Positions 5,944-12,561 of a stretch of 12,561 nucleotides of DNA are shown in pieces. This DNA is from Flavobacteriaceae bacterium (GTDB lineage: Bacteria > Bacteroidota > Bacteroidia > Flavobacteriales > Weeksellaceae). The stretch is from the NCBI GenBank assembly GCA_031289875.1, contig JAITOO010000119.1, positions 1-12,561 on the forward strand. The letters are read 5' to 3'. The notes beneath the pieces were generated by a model. The model was not told where the DNA came from, did not search any database, and saw only the letters and a list, made by a program, of their open reading frames with translations. Each line of letters begins with the position of its first letter. Positions within the stretch are counted from its first letter, which is position 1. The translations under genes were made by a program, and so were the position numbers.

Positions 5944-7692
5944 ATGCCTGATGTAATTCACTTATTGCCCGACCACGTTGCCAATCAGATTGCGGCAGGA
6001 GAGGTGGTTCAACGACCCGCTTCGGCAGTCAAGGAACTTCTCGAAAATGCTATTGACGCAAAGGCTTCGCAGATTCAACTTATTGTCAAGGAAGCAGGCA
6101 GAAATCTGATTCAGGTGGTGGACAACGGTGCAGGAATGAGCGTTACCGATGCCCGAATGGCATTTGAACGGCACGCTACTTCCAAAATTTCCACGACGGA
6201 AGATATTTTTCACATCAAGACCCAAGGCTTTCGTGGAGAGGCTTTGGCTTCGATTGCCGCTGTAGCGCAGGTCGAATTGAAAACCAAAAAACAGGACGAA
6301 GAAGTCGGGACACAAATTATCGTCGAGGGCGGAAAAATGATTTCGCAGCAGCCTGTGAATACCCCTGTCGGTTCGGTTTTCTCGGTAAAAAATTTGTTTT
6401 ACAACGTCCCCGCAAGACGCAAATTTCTGAAATCCAATTCGGTAGAAATGCGCCACATTTTGGACGAGTTTCACCGCGTAGCACTGGCTCATGAAGATGT
6501 TCAATTTCAAATGTTTAGCTTAGACGAAGAATTGTTTCGCCTTCGTTCGGGAAGCCTGCTTCAAAGAATTTCCGAAATTTTCGGCAGGAAAATTCAAAAC
6601 CAGTTAGTTCCGATTTCCGAAGAGCTGGACTGGATACGCCTTTCAGGCTTCGTCGGTAAAGTTGAAAGTGCAAAAAAAGCACGCGGAGAGCAATTTTTGT
6701 TCGTAAACCGCCGTTTTTTCAAATCCAATTATTTGAACAAAGCTGTGTTGGACGCCTTTGAGGGTTTGCTTCCGCCGAGATACCTGCCGTCATTTTTTCT
6801 CTATATCGAAATTGACCCTGAAAAAATTGATGTTAATATTCACCCGACCAAAACGGAAATTAAATTTGAGGACGAAAGCGCTATCTATGCGTTGTTCCGC
6901 ACGACAGTAAAAAAATCGTTAGGCGTGTACAATATTGCTCCGAGTTTAGATTTTGAGCAAAATCCTGAATGGAGTTTTTTGCCGACCCGCGCGGAACATC
7001 CGATTTCCGAGCCGAAAATCAAGCTGACAGCGGGTTATAACCCGTTTGAAAACAGGACTTCCCGTCAGGGAAAAGTAAATCTGGCGGAGCTGTATGCTTC
7101 ATCAAGACAGGAAAGTTTAACTCCCGAAATGTTTGATTCCCCTTCGGAAATGTCTGAAAATCAGTCGATGATGAGGTTGTCTAACGGTCGCTGGGTGACG
7201 GAAAAAGAAAATAATTTATGGATTTTAGACCCTTATCGGATACATCAAACAGTTCTGTATGAGGAATATATGATAAATTCCAAAGGAAATACGCTGAGCC
7301 AGCAACTTCTTTTTCCGCTGGAAAGACCGGTCTATGAAATGGAAAAAGAAAAACTGGATTCTATTAAAAACCGGCTTTTTGCACAAGGTTTTGACATGGA
7401 TATTGCGGAAGACATCGTGGTCATCACGGCGATTCCGTCGGACATTCCGCAGGAAAAAATCTTGGATTTGATAGATGAACTGCTGAGCGAACTTTCTGAA
7501 CATTCGGAAGAAGAATTTTCTGTGTTTTTCAGCAAATCGGTATCCAAAGTCTCTGCGAAAAAACGCAATGAATTTGTGCAGTCATTTCATTTTCAGCCGA
7601 TTCTGGAAAAATTTAAGCAAATAGGACTGCCTGTTTTTAATCCGTTCGGCAAAAAAAATTATGAAATTATAGCTATCCCTAATTTTGAATAA
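5944..7692 (+). CDS. mutL: DNA mismatch repair protein MutL
   Basis: MutL couples mismatch recognition by MutS to strand processing. The 582-residue protein begins with the conserved HLLPDHVANQIAAGEVV, which fixes the start at this ATG. The GHKL ATPase motifs follow: E31/N35 (ELLENAIDA), DNGAGM at 60-65, ATSKI at 78-82 and GFRGEAL at 95-101. The transducer domain carries FVNRR (253-257) and NIHPTKTEIKF (298-308). A linker at about 335-405 leads to the dimerisation domain. There the metal-binding motif DQHAxxExxxxE reads DPYRIHQTVLYE (429-440), the cysteine motif reads SVSKVSAKK (532-540), and CPHGRP reads NPFGKK (566-571). The key endonuclease residues are therefore replaced, so the protein probably has ATPase and dimerisation functions but no nicking activity. 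It is the first gene of a packed cluster, 3 nt before the rhomboid gene. Confidence 0.97.
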   Translation: MPDVIHLLPDHVANQIAAGEVVQRPASAVKELLENAIDAKASQIQLIVKEAGRNLIQVVDNGAGMSVTDARMAFERHATSKISTTEDIFHIKTQGFRGEALASIAAVAQVELKTKKQDEEVGTQIIVEGGKMISQQPVNTPVGSVFSVKNLFYNVPARRKFLKSNSVEMRHILDEFHRVALAHEDVQFQMFSLDEELFRLRSGSLLQRISEIFGRKIQNQLVPISEELDWIRLSGFVGKVESAKKARGEQFLFVNRRFFKSNYLNKAVLDAFEGLLPPRYLPSFFLYIEIDPEKIDVNIHPTKTEIKFEDESAIYALFRTTVKKSLGVYNIAPSLDFEQNPEWSFLPTRAEHPISEPKIKLTAGYNPFENRTSRQGKVNLAELYASSRQESLTPEMFDSPSEMSENQSMMRLSNGRWVTEKENNLWILDPYRIHQTVLYEEYMINSKGNTLSQQLLFPLERPVYEMEKEKLDSIKNRLFAQGFDMDIAEDIVVITAIPSDIPQEKILDLIDELLSELSEHSEEEFSVFFSKSVSKVSAKKRNEFVQSFHFQPILEKFKQIGLPVFNPFGKKNYEIIAIPNFE

Positions 7693-7695
7693 AAA

Positions 7696-8463
7696 ATGAA
7701 CAGATATTTACCGCCTATAACCAAGAACCTATTGATAGTGAACGTGATAATGTTCGTTGCTGCTTGGTTTTTGCAAACGAAAGGCATTTACTTGGACGTG
7801 GTTTTTGCGTCGTTTTTTCCGCTGTCGCCCAATTTTCATTGGTATCAGATTATTTCTCACATGTTTATGCACGGAGGTTGGACTCATTTGTTTTTCAACA
7901 TGTTTGCGCTTTGGATGTTCGGTTCGGCAGTGGAACAGGCTTTTGGAGCGAAGAAATTTCTGATTTTGTATTTTGTGAGCGGATTGGGCGCATTCGTGCT
8001 GTTTAATTTGATGAATTTTTGGGAATATAAACAAACGGTGGATTATCTGACTTCTAACGGCACGCCTTTGTACGATGTGGTAGAGTATGCAAAATTTAAT
8101 ATTCACAGAGAATATTTGGGAGCAAATGCGTGGATGCAAACGCTTCCGTCGGGAACGGACATGACTGCGGCGGAAGGTTTTTTCAACTTCCTGACCAGCC
8201 CGATGCTCGGCGCAAGCGGTGCGATTTGCGGAGTGCTTGCGGCTTTCGGAGTGTTATTTCCCGATTCTGTCATCATGCTGATATTTCCTCCTATCCCTCT
8301 GAAAGCCAAATATTTCATTCCTTTGTATATTCTGCTCGAACTGTATTTGAGTTTCCAACAAGCGCAAGGCGACAATGTAGCGCATTTGGCGCACGTCGGC
8401 GGTGCGGTGTTTGGTTTCTTTTTGGCAAGATATTGGATTAGAAACAGGTATCGGTGGAACTGA
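7696..8463 (+). CDS. Rhomboid intramembrane serine protease
   Basis: A 255-residue multi-pass protease that cleaves membrane proteins within or next to a transmembrane segment. The HMFMHGGWTHLFFNM stretch (55-69) carries the conserved histidine and the oxyanion asparagine N68. Catalytic S174 lies in GASG and catalytic H233 in AHLAHVGG, so the Ser-His dyad is complete. About six membrane helices are visible. A soluble stretch of about 60 residues (107-167) before the catalytic-serine helix is a common feature of this Bacteroidota subfamily. The start ATG lies 3 nt after the mutL stop, implying co-transcription and probably translational coupling, and a second, degenerate rhomboid gene follows. 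Natural substrates cannot be inferred from the sequence. Confidence 0.93.
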   Translation: MNRYLPPITKNLLIVNVIMFVAAWFLQTKGIYLDVVFASFFPLSPNFHWYQIISHMFMHGGWTHLFFNMFALWMFGSAVEQAFGAKKFLILYFVSGLGAFVLFNLMNFWEYKQTVDYLTSNGTPLYDVVEYAKFNIHREYLGANAWMQTLPSGTDMTAAEGFFNFLTSPMLGASGAICGVLAAFGVLFPDSVIMLIFPPIPLKAKYFIPLYILLELYLSFQQAQGDNVAHLAHVGGAVFGFFLARYWIRNRYRWN

Positions 8464-8504
8464 TAGATTTAAAATATTAAAGTTAAAGTAAATAAAATCA
8501 GCGG

Positions 8505-8526
8505 GTTAATCAACATTTTAATTAAC
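8505..8526 (+). repeat. Short inverted repeat between the rhomboid genes
   Basis: GTTAAT (8505-8510) and ATTAAC (8521-8526) form a 6-bp inverted repeat with a 10-nt spacer, ending 11 nt before the second rhomboid start. It has no T tract and the arms are AT-rich, so it is at most a weak hairpin or an operator half-site pair. Confidence 0.25.
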
Positions 8527-8537
8527 AGATTAGAAAT

Positions 8538-9416
8538 ATGAATTTTATTGAAAAATTAAAGTATTATTACAAAAACGGCACGAATGGCGTGAAAATTATT
8601 TATTTTAGCGTGATGGCTTCTTTCGTTTTTTGGCTGTTGAAACTTATTATACACGGGACATTTTTTGAAAATATTTTTCTCCTTTCCAAAAACCGGTTTA
8701 TTCCCTTTGTTTGGACAATTTTTACTTTTCCGTTTTTTCATCAAGACCTGTTCAATCTCGTCTTTGCGATGATTATGCTCTATTTTTCGGAACGTATTTT
8801 TCTGATGTATTTCAACGGAAGCAGTTTTGTGAAATTCTTTGTGCTGGGCAGCATTTTCGGCGGAATTATATTTCTTTCAGTCAGTTACTTCACAAATTCG
8901 TATGGATATTTGGGTGGAGCGATTCTTGGCATTTATAGCGTGCTGTTTGCCATCATTTCCTACAATCCCAAAATGGAAGTATCTCTGTTTCCGCTGCCCT
9001 TTCGGTTTCCGATTTATGTGTTGGGACTGATTTTGATTGGATTGGATTTTTTGAGCCTGAAAGATTATGCCGCAAATTTTTTCATGGCAAGATTAGGCGC
9101 AGCTGTTTTTGGATTTTTATACATGAAACCATTTGAAAAAGGCAACGATTTTCTCGGCAAATTTGTTCCTGATTTTGACACGATAGAAAACTGGTTTTCA
9201 AAAAAATCTGCACCGAAATTCAAAATAGAACCGAACGAAAATCCTCAAGCAACCTACTATTCCGAACAAAGGACACGTCCAAAAACAGACGAAGAATTTA
9301 ATGTTGAAAAGAAAGAAAATCAAAAGAAAATTGATGAGATTCTGGACAAGATTTCCAAATATGGCTATGACAAATTGACACAGGAAGAAAAAGATTTTTT
9401 ATTCAAACAAAAATGA
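8538..9416 (+). CDS. Rhomboid-fold pseudoprotease with C-terminal DUF6576-like tail
   Basis: A 292-residue membrane protein with about six helices (roughly 20-195) and a charged cytosolic tail. Helix order and spacing match the second rhomboid of Bacteroidota mutL clusters: FFHQDLFNLVFAMIMLYFSERIF (67-88, shown by key residues) aligns without gaps to the usual H-x5-H-x3-N helix. However, the second His is N73, the oxyanion Asn is A77, the GxSG serine position is A128 (GGAILG), and the catalytic histidine position is R185 (ARLGAAVFG). All active residues are gone, so it should bind but not cleave membrane proteins. The last 27 residues (about 266-292: DEILDKISKYGYDKLTQEEK and onwards) look like the DUF6576 domain attached to many such rhomboids. 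It follows the active rhomboid by 74 bp and overlaps the next gene by 4 nt. Confidence 0.85.
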   Translation: MNFIEKLKYYYKNGTNGVKIIYFSVMASFVFWLLKLIIHGTFFENIFLLSKNRFIPFVWTIFTFPFFHQDLFNLVFAMIMLYFSERIFLMYFNGSSFVKFFVLGSIFGGIIFLSVSYFTNSYGYLGGAILGIYSVLFAIISYNPKMEVSLFPLPFRFPIYVLGLILIGLDFLSLKDYAANFFMARLGAAVFGFLYMKPFEKGNDFLGKFVPDFDTIENWFSKKSAPKFKIEPNENPQATYYSEQRTRPKTDEEFNVEKKENQKKIDEILDKISKYGYDKLTQEEKDFLFKQK

Positions 9417-10432
9417 AATTCGCCAAAAGCAGTAAAAGAAACAGAATTTTAATCGTAATACATTGTATTATAATGTGTTTACTATTGTCTGTTTTCTTAA
9501 ATAAATTCATTGCGCCCAAAACTTTTCCGTATTTTGGGCTTTCAGCTTTGGTTTTTCCTGTATTATTCATTGTAAATCTGATATTTACAGCATTTTGGCT
9601 TATAAAAAGAGATAGAGTTTCCATTATTTTTTTGATAATTACAGTGTTGTTGTTTTTTCCATTCCAAAAATATGTCCATTTTAGAGGGCATTACGAGAAG
9701 AAAAACGCTCCCAATATGCTGAAAATCATTACTTATAACACGCATTACGGGAACAAAGAAAAAAATCTCAAAGAGTTGGACGAATACATTTTGAAACAAA
9801 ACGCCGATATTGTCTTTTTTCAAGAAATTTATACCCGTCAATGGCGTTCGTCAGAAGCCTTATTGACAGACCATTACAATGCCGTTTTCGATTTGGTCGG
9901 GATTTCCTCAAAATATCCGATTATCAATAAGCAGAAAATCATTCTTCCGGGCAAAGGCTACGCCTGTCTGGCAGACATTTCGCTGGAAGACGACACGCTG
10001 CGCTGTTTCAACCTCTATTTAGAACCGATGTCTCTTAAAAAATCTTTGTTTAAACCCGAAAGTACCGACGACGTAACCGTTAAAACTAAGGCAGTTACGG
10101 AAAAACTATCCGACGGATTTAAAAAACATCAAGTACAGGCGGACATCTTGTCGCGCTACATTCAAGAATCGCCCTACCCCGTGATTGTCTGCGGAGACTT
10201 TAATTCCGTCCCGATGTCTTACGAATATTTCCTGATAAAAGACGGCTTGCAGGACGTTTTTGAGCAAAGCGGGAGAGGCTTGGGCATGACCTTTTACGAC
10301 TATTTCTATCCCATCAGAATTGATTGTATTTTTATCGACGGAAACAAATTCATCTCCAAAGACTGCTACGTGGACAAAAGCGTGAAATTTTCAGACCATT
10401 ATCCCGTCGTTGCAGAAATTCAAATCAAGTAA
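9413..10432 (+). CDS. Membrane-anchored endonuclease/exonuclease/phosphatase family protein
   Basis: The 339-residue protein has three N-terminal membrane helices (about 11-30, 41-64 and 69-85) and a C-terminal EEP (DNase I-like) hydrolase domain, probably on the periplasmic side. Metal and catalytic positions are visible: N109 in TYNTH, E138 in FQE, D262/N264 in GDFNSVP, D304 in RIDCIF, and D328/H329 in SDHYPV. The conserved histidine of the central NxHL motif is replaced: the strand reads FNLYLEP, with Y202 in its place. The family includes nucleases, sphingomyelinases and phosphoinositide phosphatases, so the substrate is unknown; a phosphodiester or phosphomonoester in the envelope is most plausible. 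Its ATG overlaps the stop of the pseudo-rhomboid (ATGA), strong evidence of translational coupling. Confidence 0.88.
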   Translation: MKFAKSSKRNRILIVIHCIIMCLLLSVFLNKFIAPKTFPYFGLSALVFPVLFIVNLIFTAFWLIKRDRVSIIFLIITVLLFFPFQKYVHFRGHYEKKNAPNMLKIITYNTHYGNKEKNLKELDEYILKQNADIVFFQEIYTRQWRSSEALLTDHYNAVFDLVGISSKYPIINKQKIILPGKGYACLADISLEDDTLRCFNLYLEPMSLKKSLFKPESTDDVTVKTKAVTEKLSDGFKKHQVQADILSRYIQESPYPVIVCGDFNSVPMSYEYFLIKDGLQDVFEQSGRGLGMTFYDYFYPIRIDCIFIDGNKFISKDCYVDKSVKFSDHYPVVAEIQIK

Positions 10433-10501
10433 TGCAATCTGTTTTAAATCATAGGGTTAATAAAATCATAAATCAAATTCTCAAATCGCAATTAAAATTC
10501 G

Positions 10502-10509
10502 TACCTTTG
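10502..10509 (+). promoter_or_regulatory. -7 promoter element of pdhB
   Basis: TACCTTTG is an exact and typical Bacteroidota -7 match, 21 nt before the ATG. The 98-bp gap to the preceding gene and this element together indicate that pdhB starts its own transcript. No -33 TTG is found at the expected spacing; TTC (10478-10480) is the nearest. Confidence 0.6.
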
Positions 10510-10530
10510 TACGCTTAATTTTTTATCAAG

Positions 10531-11508
10531 ATGAAAGAAATTCAGTTTAGGCAGGCAATCTGCGAAGCCATGAGCGAAGAAATGCGTAGAGACGCTTCTA
10601 TATATTTAATCGGAGAGGAAGTTGCCAATTACAATGGCGCATACAAAGCTTCCAAAGGAATGCTGGCAGAGTTCGGCGACAAGCGCGTTATCGACGTCCC
10701 CATTTCCGAAAGCGGATTTACAGGCATTAGCGTAGGCGCTGCCATGAACGGCTGCCGCCCGATTGTAGAGTTTATGACTTTCAATTTTTCGTTGGTAGCA
10801 ATGGATCAGATTATCAATAACGCAGCCAAATTATATCAAATGTCCGGTGGTCAATGGAATATCCCGATTGTTTTTCGAGGACCCACCGCTTCGGCGGGAC
10901 AGTTAGGCGCAACCCATTCGCAAGCGTTTGAAAATTGGTTTGCCAATTGTCCGGGCTTGAAAGTTATTGTGCCGTCCAATCCATACGACGCCAAAGGATT
11001 GCTCAAAGCCGCCATTCGCGATAACGACCCCGTTATTTTCATGGAATCTGAGCAAATGTACGGAGACAAAATGGAAATTCCCGAAGATGAATATTTGATT
11101 CCTATCGGTGTTGCCGATGTTAAAAAAGAAGGTTCTGACGTTACGATTGTTTCTTTCGGGCAAGTGATGAAAGTCGCCCTGAAAGCAGCAAAAGAACTCG
11201 AACAGGAAGGCATTAAAGCCGAAGTGATAGATTTGAGGACTATCCGCCCATTGGATTACGATACTGTCATCAATTCCGTGAAAAAGACCAACCGTTTAGT
11301 CGTTTTGATGGAAGAATGGCCCTTTGCCTCCATAGCTTCCGAAGTGGCGTATATGGTTCAACAAAAGGCATTTGACTATTTAGATGCGCCGATAAAAAGA
11401 ATCACCACTGCCGATACCTCCGCCCCTTATTCTGCGCCTCTGTTTGCAGAATGGTATCCGAAAGTTGAGCAGGTAAAAAAAGCAGTGAAAGAAGTTTTGT
11501 ATAAATAA
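10531..11508 (+). CDS. pdhB: Pyruvate dehydrogenase E1 component, beta subunit
   Basis: A cytosolic 325-residue protein that pairs with E1 alpha to decarboxylate pyruvate using thiamine diphosphate and pass the acetyl group to lipoyl-E2. The GEEVANYNGAYK motif (28-39) holds the glutamate that activates the cofactor, and H129 in ATHSQ matches the conserved active-site histidine. The transketolase-type pyrimidine-binding domain spans about 4-175 and the C-terminal domain about 195-315, where EEWPFASIASEVAY (261-274) and TADTSAPYSAP (293-303) are characteristic. It is closer to PDH than to branched-chain dehydrogenase beta subunits by the GEEVxxYxGAYK and LRTIRPLD patterns. No pdhA is next to it; in Flavobacteriia the alpha subunit and E2 genes usually lie elsewhere. 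Confidence 0.95.
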   Translation: MKEIQFRQAICEAMSEEMRRDASIYLIGEEVANYNGAYKASKGMLAEFGDKRVIDVPISESGFTGISVGAAMNGCRPIVEFMTFNFSLVAMDQIINNAAKLYQMSGGQWNIPIVFRGPTASAGQLGATHSQAFENWFANCPGLKVIVPSNPYDAKGLLKAAIRDNDPVIFMESEQMYGDKMEIPEDEYLIPIGVADVKKEGSDVTIVSFGQVMKVALKAAKELEQEGIKAEVIDLRTIRPLDYDTVINSVKKTNRLVVLMEEWPFASIASEVAYMVQQKAFDYLDAPIKRITTADTSAPYSAPLFAEWYPKVEQVKKAVKEVLYK

Positions 11509-11526
11509 TTCCTTACCTCAAAGGAA
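11509..11526 (+). other. Short hairpin after pdhB
   Basis: TTCCTT (11509-11514) and AAGGAA (11521-11526) pair perfectly around a 6-nt loop immediately after the stop codon. An A run rather than a T run follows on the plus strand, so it is a poor intrinsic terminator and could equally act as a 3'-end stabilising stem. Confidence 0.3.
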
Positions 11527-11582
11527 AAAATCAGCAAATGAGAAAATTCGGAAATGAAATTTTTTTGATTACACCAAGTTTA

Positions 11583-11590
11583 TTAATTTG
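11583..11590 (+). promoter_or_regulatory. Candidate imperfect -7 element of clpX
   Basis: TTAATTTG differs from TAnnTTTG at one position and lies 36 nt before the clpX ATG. TTG at 11565-11567 is 15 bases upstream, shorter than usual. clpX may therefore also be read through from pdhB. Confidence 0.25.
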
Positions 11591-11626
11591 CCGGTTGATT
11601 CATTTTCAAATTTACTAATTAAAAAA

Positions 11627-12561
11627 ATGGAAGAAAAATGTATGTTTTGCGGGAGAAAAAAGTCGGAAGTCCAACTGCTGATAGCAGGACTTAACGGGCA
11701 TATCTGCAACGAATGCGTTGAACAGGCACACAATATCGTGATGCAGGAACAACAGCATATCTCTCAAGAAAACCTTGAATTGGAAGTAAAAAAACCCAAA
11801 GAAATCAAAGAATTTCTGGACGAATACGTCATCGGGCAGGACAGAGCCAAAAAAATGCTTTCTGTTGCCGTGTACAATCATTATAAACGCCTCACACATT
11901 CCTTGAAAGAAAATAAGGAAGTTGAGATTGAAAAATCCAATATATTAATGGTGGGCGAAACAGGTACAGGCAAAACCCTGATTGCCAAGACTATTGCCCG
12001 CCTGCTCAAAGTCCCTTTTTCTATTGTCGATGCCACAGTCTTGACCGAAGCAGGTTATGTCGGCGAGGACGTGGAAAGCATTCTCACAAGACTGCTCCAA
12101 GCCGCCGATTACGATGTTTCCAAAGCTGAACAGGGCATTGTTTTCATTGATGAAATCGACAAAATCAGCAGAAAAAGCGATAATCCGAGCATCACGCGAG
12201 ACGTGTCGGGCGAGGGCGTTCAGCAGGCAATGCTGAAACTGCTGGAAGGAAGCATTATCAACGTTCCGCCGCAGGGCGGACGAAAACACCCCGACCAAAA
12301 ATACATTCAGGTGAACACGCAGAACATTTTGTTCATCGCAGGCGGAGCGTTTTCAGGAATCGACAAAATCGTTTCTACCCGAATGAACAAACATGTGATA
12401 GGTTTTGGCAAGGAAACCAAAGAACAGTTGGAAGAAGAACATATCCTTTCACAAGTCAATGCGCTGGATTTAAAAACTTTCGGCTTGATACCCGAACTGC
12501 TGGGGCGCTTTCCTGTGGTTACCCACCTCGAACCGCTCGACGACGAGGCGATGTTCCGCAT
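11627..12561 (+). CDS. clpX: ATP-dependent protease ATPase subunit ClpX (3' end outside window)
   Basis: ClpX is the hexameric AAA+ unfoldase that feeds tagged proteins to ClpP. The open frame runs 311 codons to the window edge, about three quarters of the usual 410-420. The N-terminal zinc-binding domain has C5/C8 and C27/C30 (CMFC and CNEC). The AAA+ core shows VIGQ (68-71), Walker A GETGTGKT (110-117), pore loop GYVGE (143-147), Walker B VFIDEID (172-178), the [13 protein letters not shown] loop, the RKHPDQ (RKH) loop and the arginine-finger region LLGRFP. The small AAA domain with sensor 2 is beyond the edge. The start follows seven A residues with no Shine-Dalgarno site, and the zinc finger begins four residues later, so no earlier start is needed. 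pdhB, not clpP, lies directly upstream. Confidence 0.97.
   Translation, partial: MEEKCMFCGRKKSEVQLLIAGLNGHICNECVEQAHNIVMQEQQHISQENLELEVKKPKEIKEFLDEYVIGQDRAKKMLSVAVYNHYKRLTHSLKENKEVEIEKSNILMVGETGTGKTLIAKTIARLLKVPFSIVDATVLTEAGYVGEDVESILTRLLQAADYDVSKAEQGIVFIDEIDKISRKSDNPSITRDVSGEGVQQAMLKLLEGSIINVPPQGGRKHPDQKYIQVNTQNILFIAGGAFSGIDKIVSTRMNKHVIGFGKETKEQLEEEHILSQVNALDLKTFGLIPELLGRFPVVTHLEPLDDEAMFR

Noticed and set aside
8014..8205. Long soluble loop in the intact rhomboid before the catalytic-serine helix
   Set aside because: Comparable loops occur in the same mutL-linked rhomboids of Bacteroidota, so it does not appear to be a new insertion.
11954..11980. Walker A of ClpX reads GETGTGKT rather than GPTGSGKT
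   Set aside because: The lysine and threonine that matter are present, and as far as I recall this variant is normal in Flavobacteriia, so it is lineage-typical rather than odd.
1..12561. CRISPR arrays, tRNA or rRNA genes, insertion sequences, prophage or toxin-antitoxin pairs
   Set aside because: Both strands were read for repeats at regular spacing, cloverleaf-like stretches, transposase motifs and paired small ORFs; none was seen.

Overview
The window looks like a piece of a Bacteroidota chromosome, most likely Flavobacteriia. The coding sequence is about 40% GC. Ribosome binding sites are essentially absent, and start codons follow A-rich leaders instead. Almost every transcription unit is preceded by the Bacteroidota -7 element TAnnTTTG. 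The gene content also fits: a separately encoded pyruvate dehydrogenase E1 beta subunit, a mutL / rhomboid / rhomboid-DUF6576 / EEP-phosphatase cluster and a subclass B1 metallo-beta-lactamase. The genus cannot be fixed from the sequence alone.

Layout. The left part (1-3977) is on the minus strand. It holds the 5' end of a SAM-dependent methyltransferase gene cut by the window edge, a short and apparently broken reading frame just upstream of it, a di-heme cytochrome b561-type membrane protein, a secreted prolyl oligopeptidase, and an exported B1 metallo-beta-lactamase with all six zinc ligands. A 303-bp AT-rich divergent region (3978-4280) separates this from the plus-strand half. That half holds an AldB/ExaC-type aldehyde dehydrogenase ending at a strong intrinsic terminator, a tightly packed group (mutL, intact rhomboid protease, rhomboid pseudoprotease with DUF6576 tail, membrane-anchored EEP hydrolase), then pdhB and the first three quarters of clpX.

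How the genes fit together. The minus-strand genes each have their own -7 element and seem to be independent envelope or respiratory functions. The mutL-to-EEP block has no obvious internal promoter, junctions of 3 nt, 74 nt and a 4-nt overlap, and is probably one transcript joining DNA repair to membrane proteins. pdhB and clpX are housekeeping genes, probably single or loosely linked units.

No wholly new system is evident. The points most worth following are: a rhomboid-fold protein that has lost its Ser, His and oxyanion Asn directly beside an intact paralogue; a MutL whose three C-terminal endonuclease motifs are all degenerate; a mutL promoter so close to the start codon that the mRNA should be almost leaderless; a complete chromosomal B1 metallo-beta-lactamase; two cysteine-containing insertions in the oligopeptidase propeller; and an AT-rich left edge with a degraded frame.
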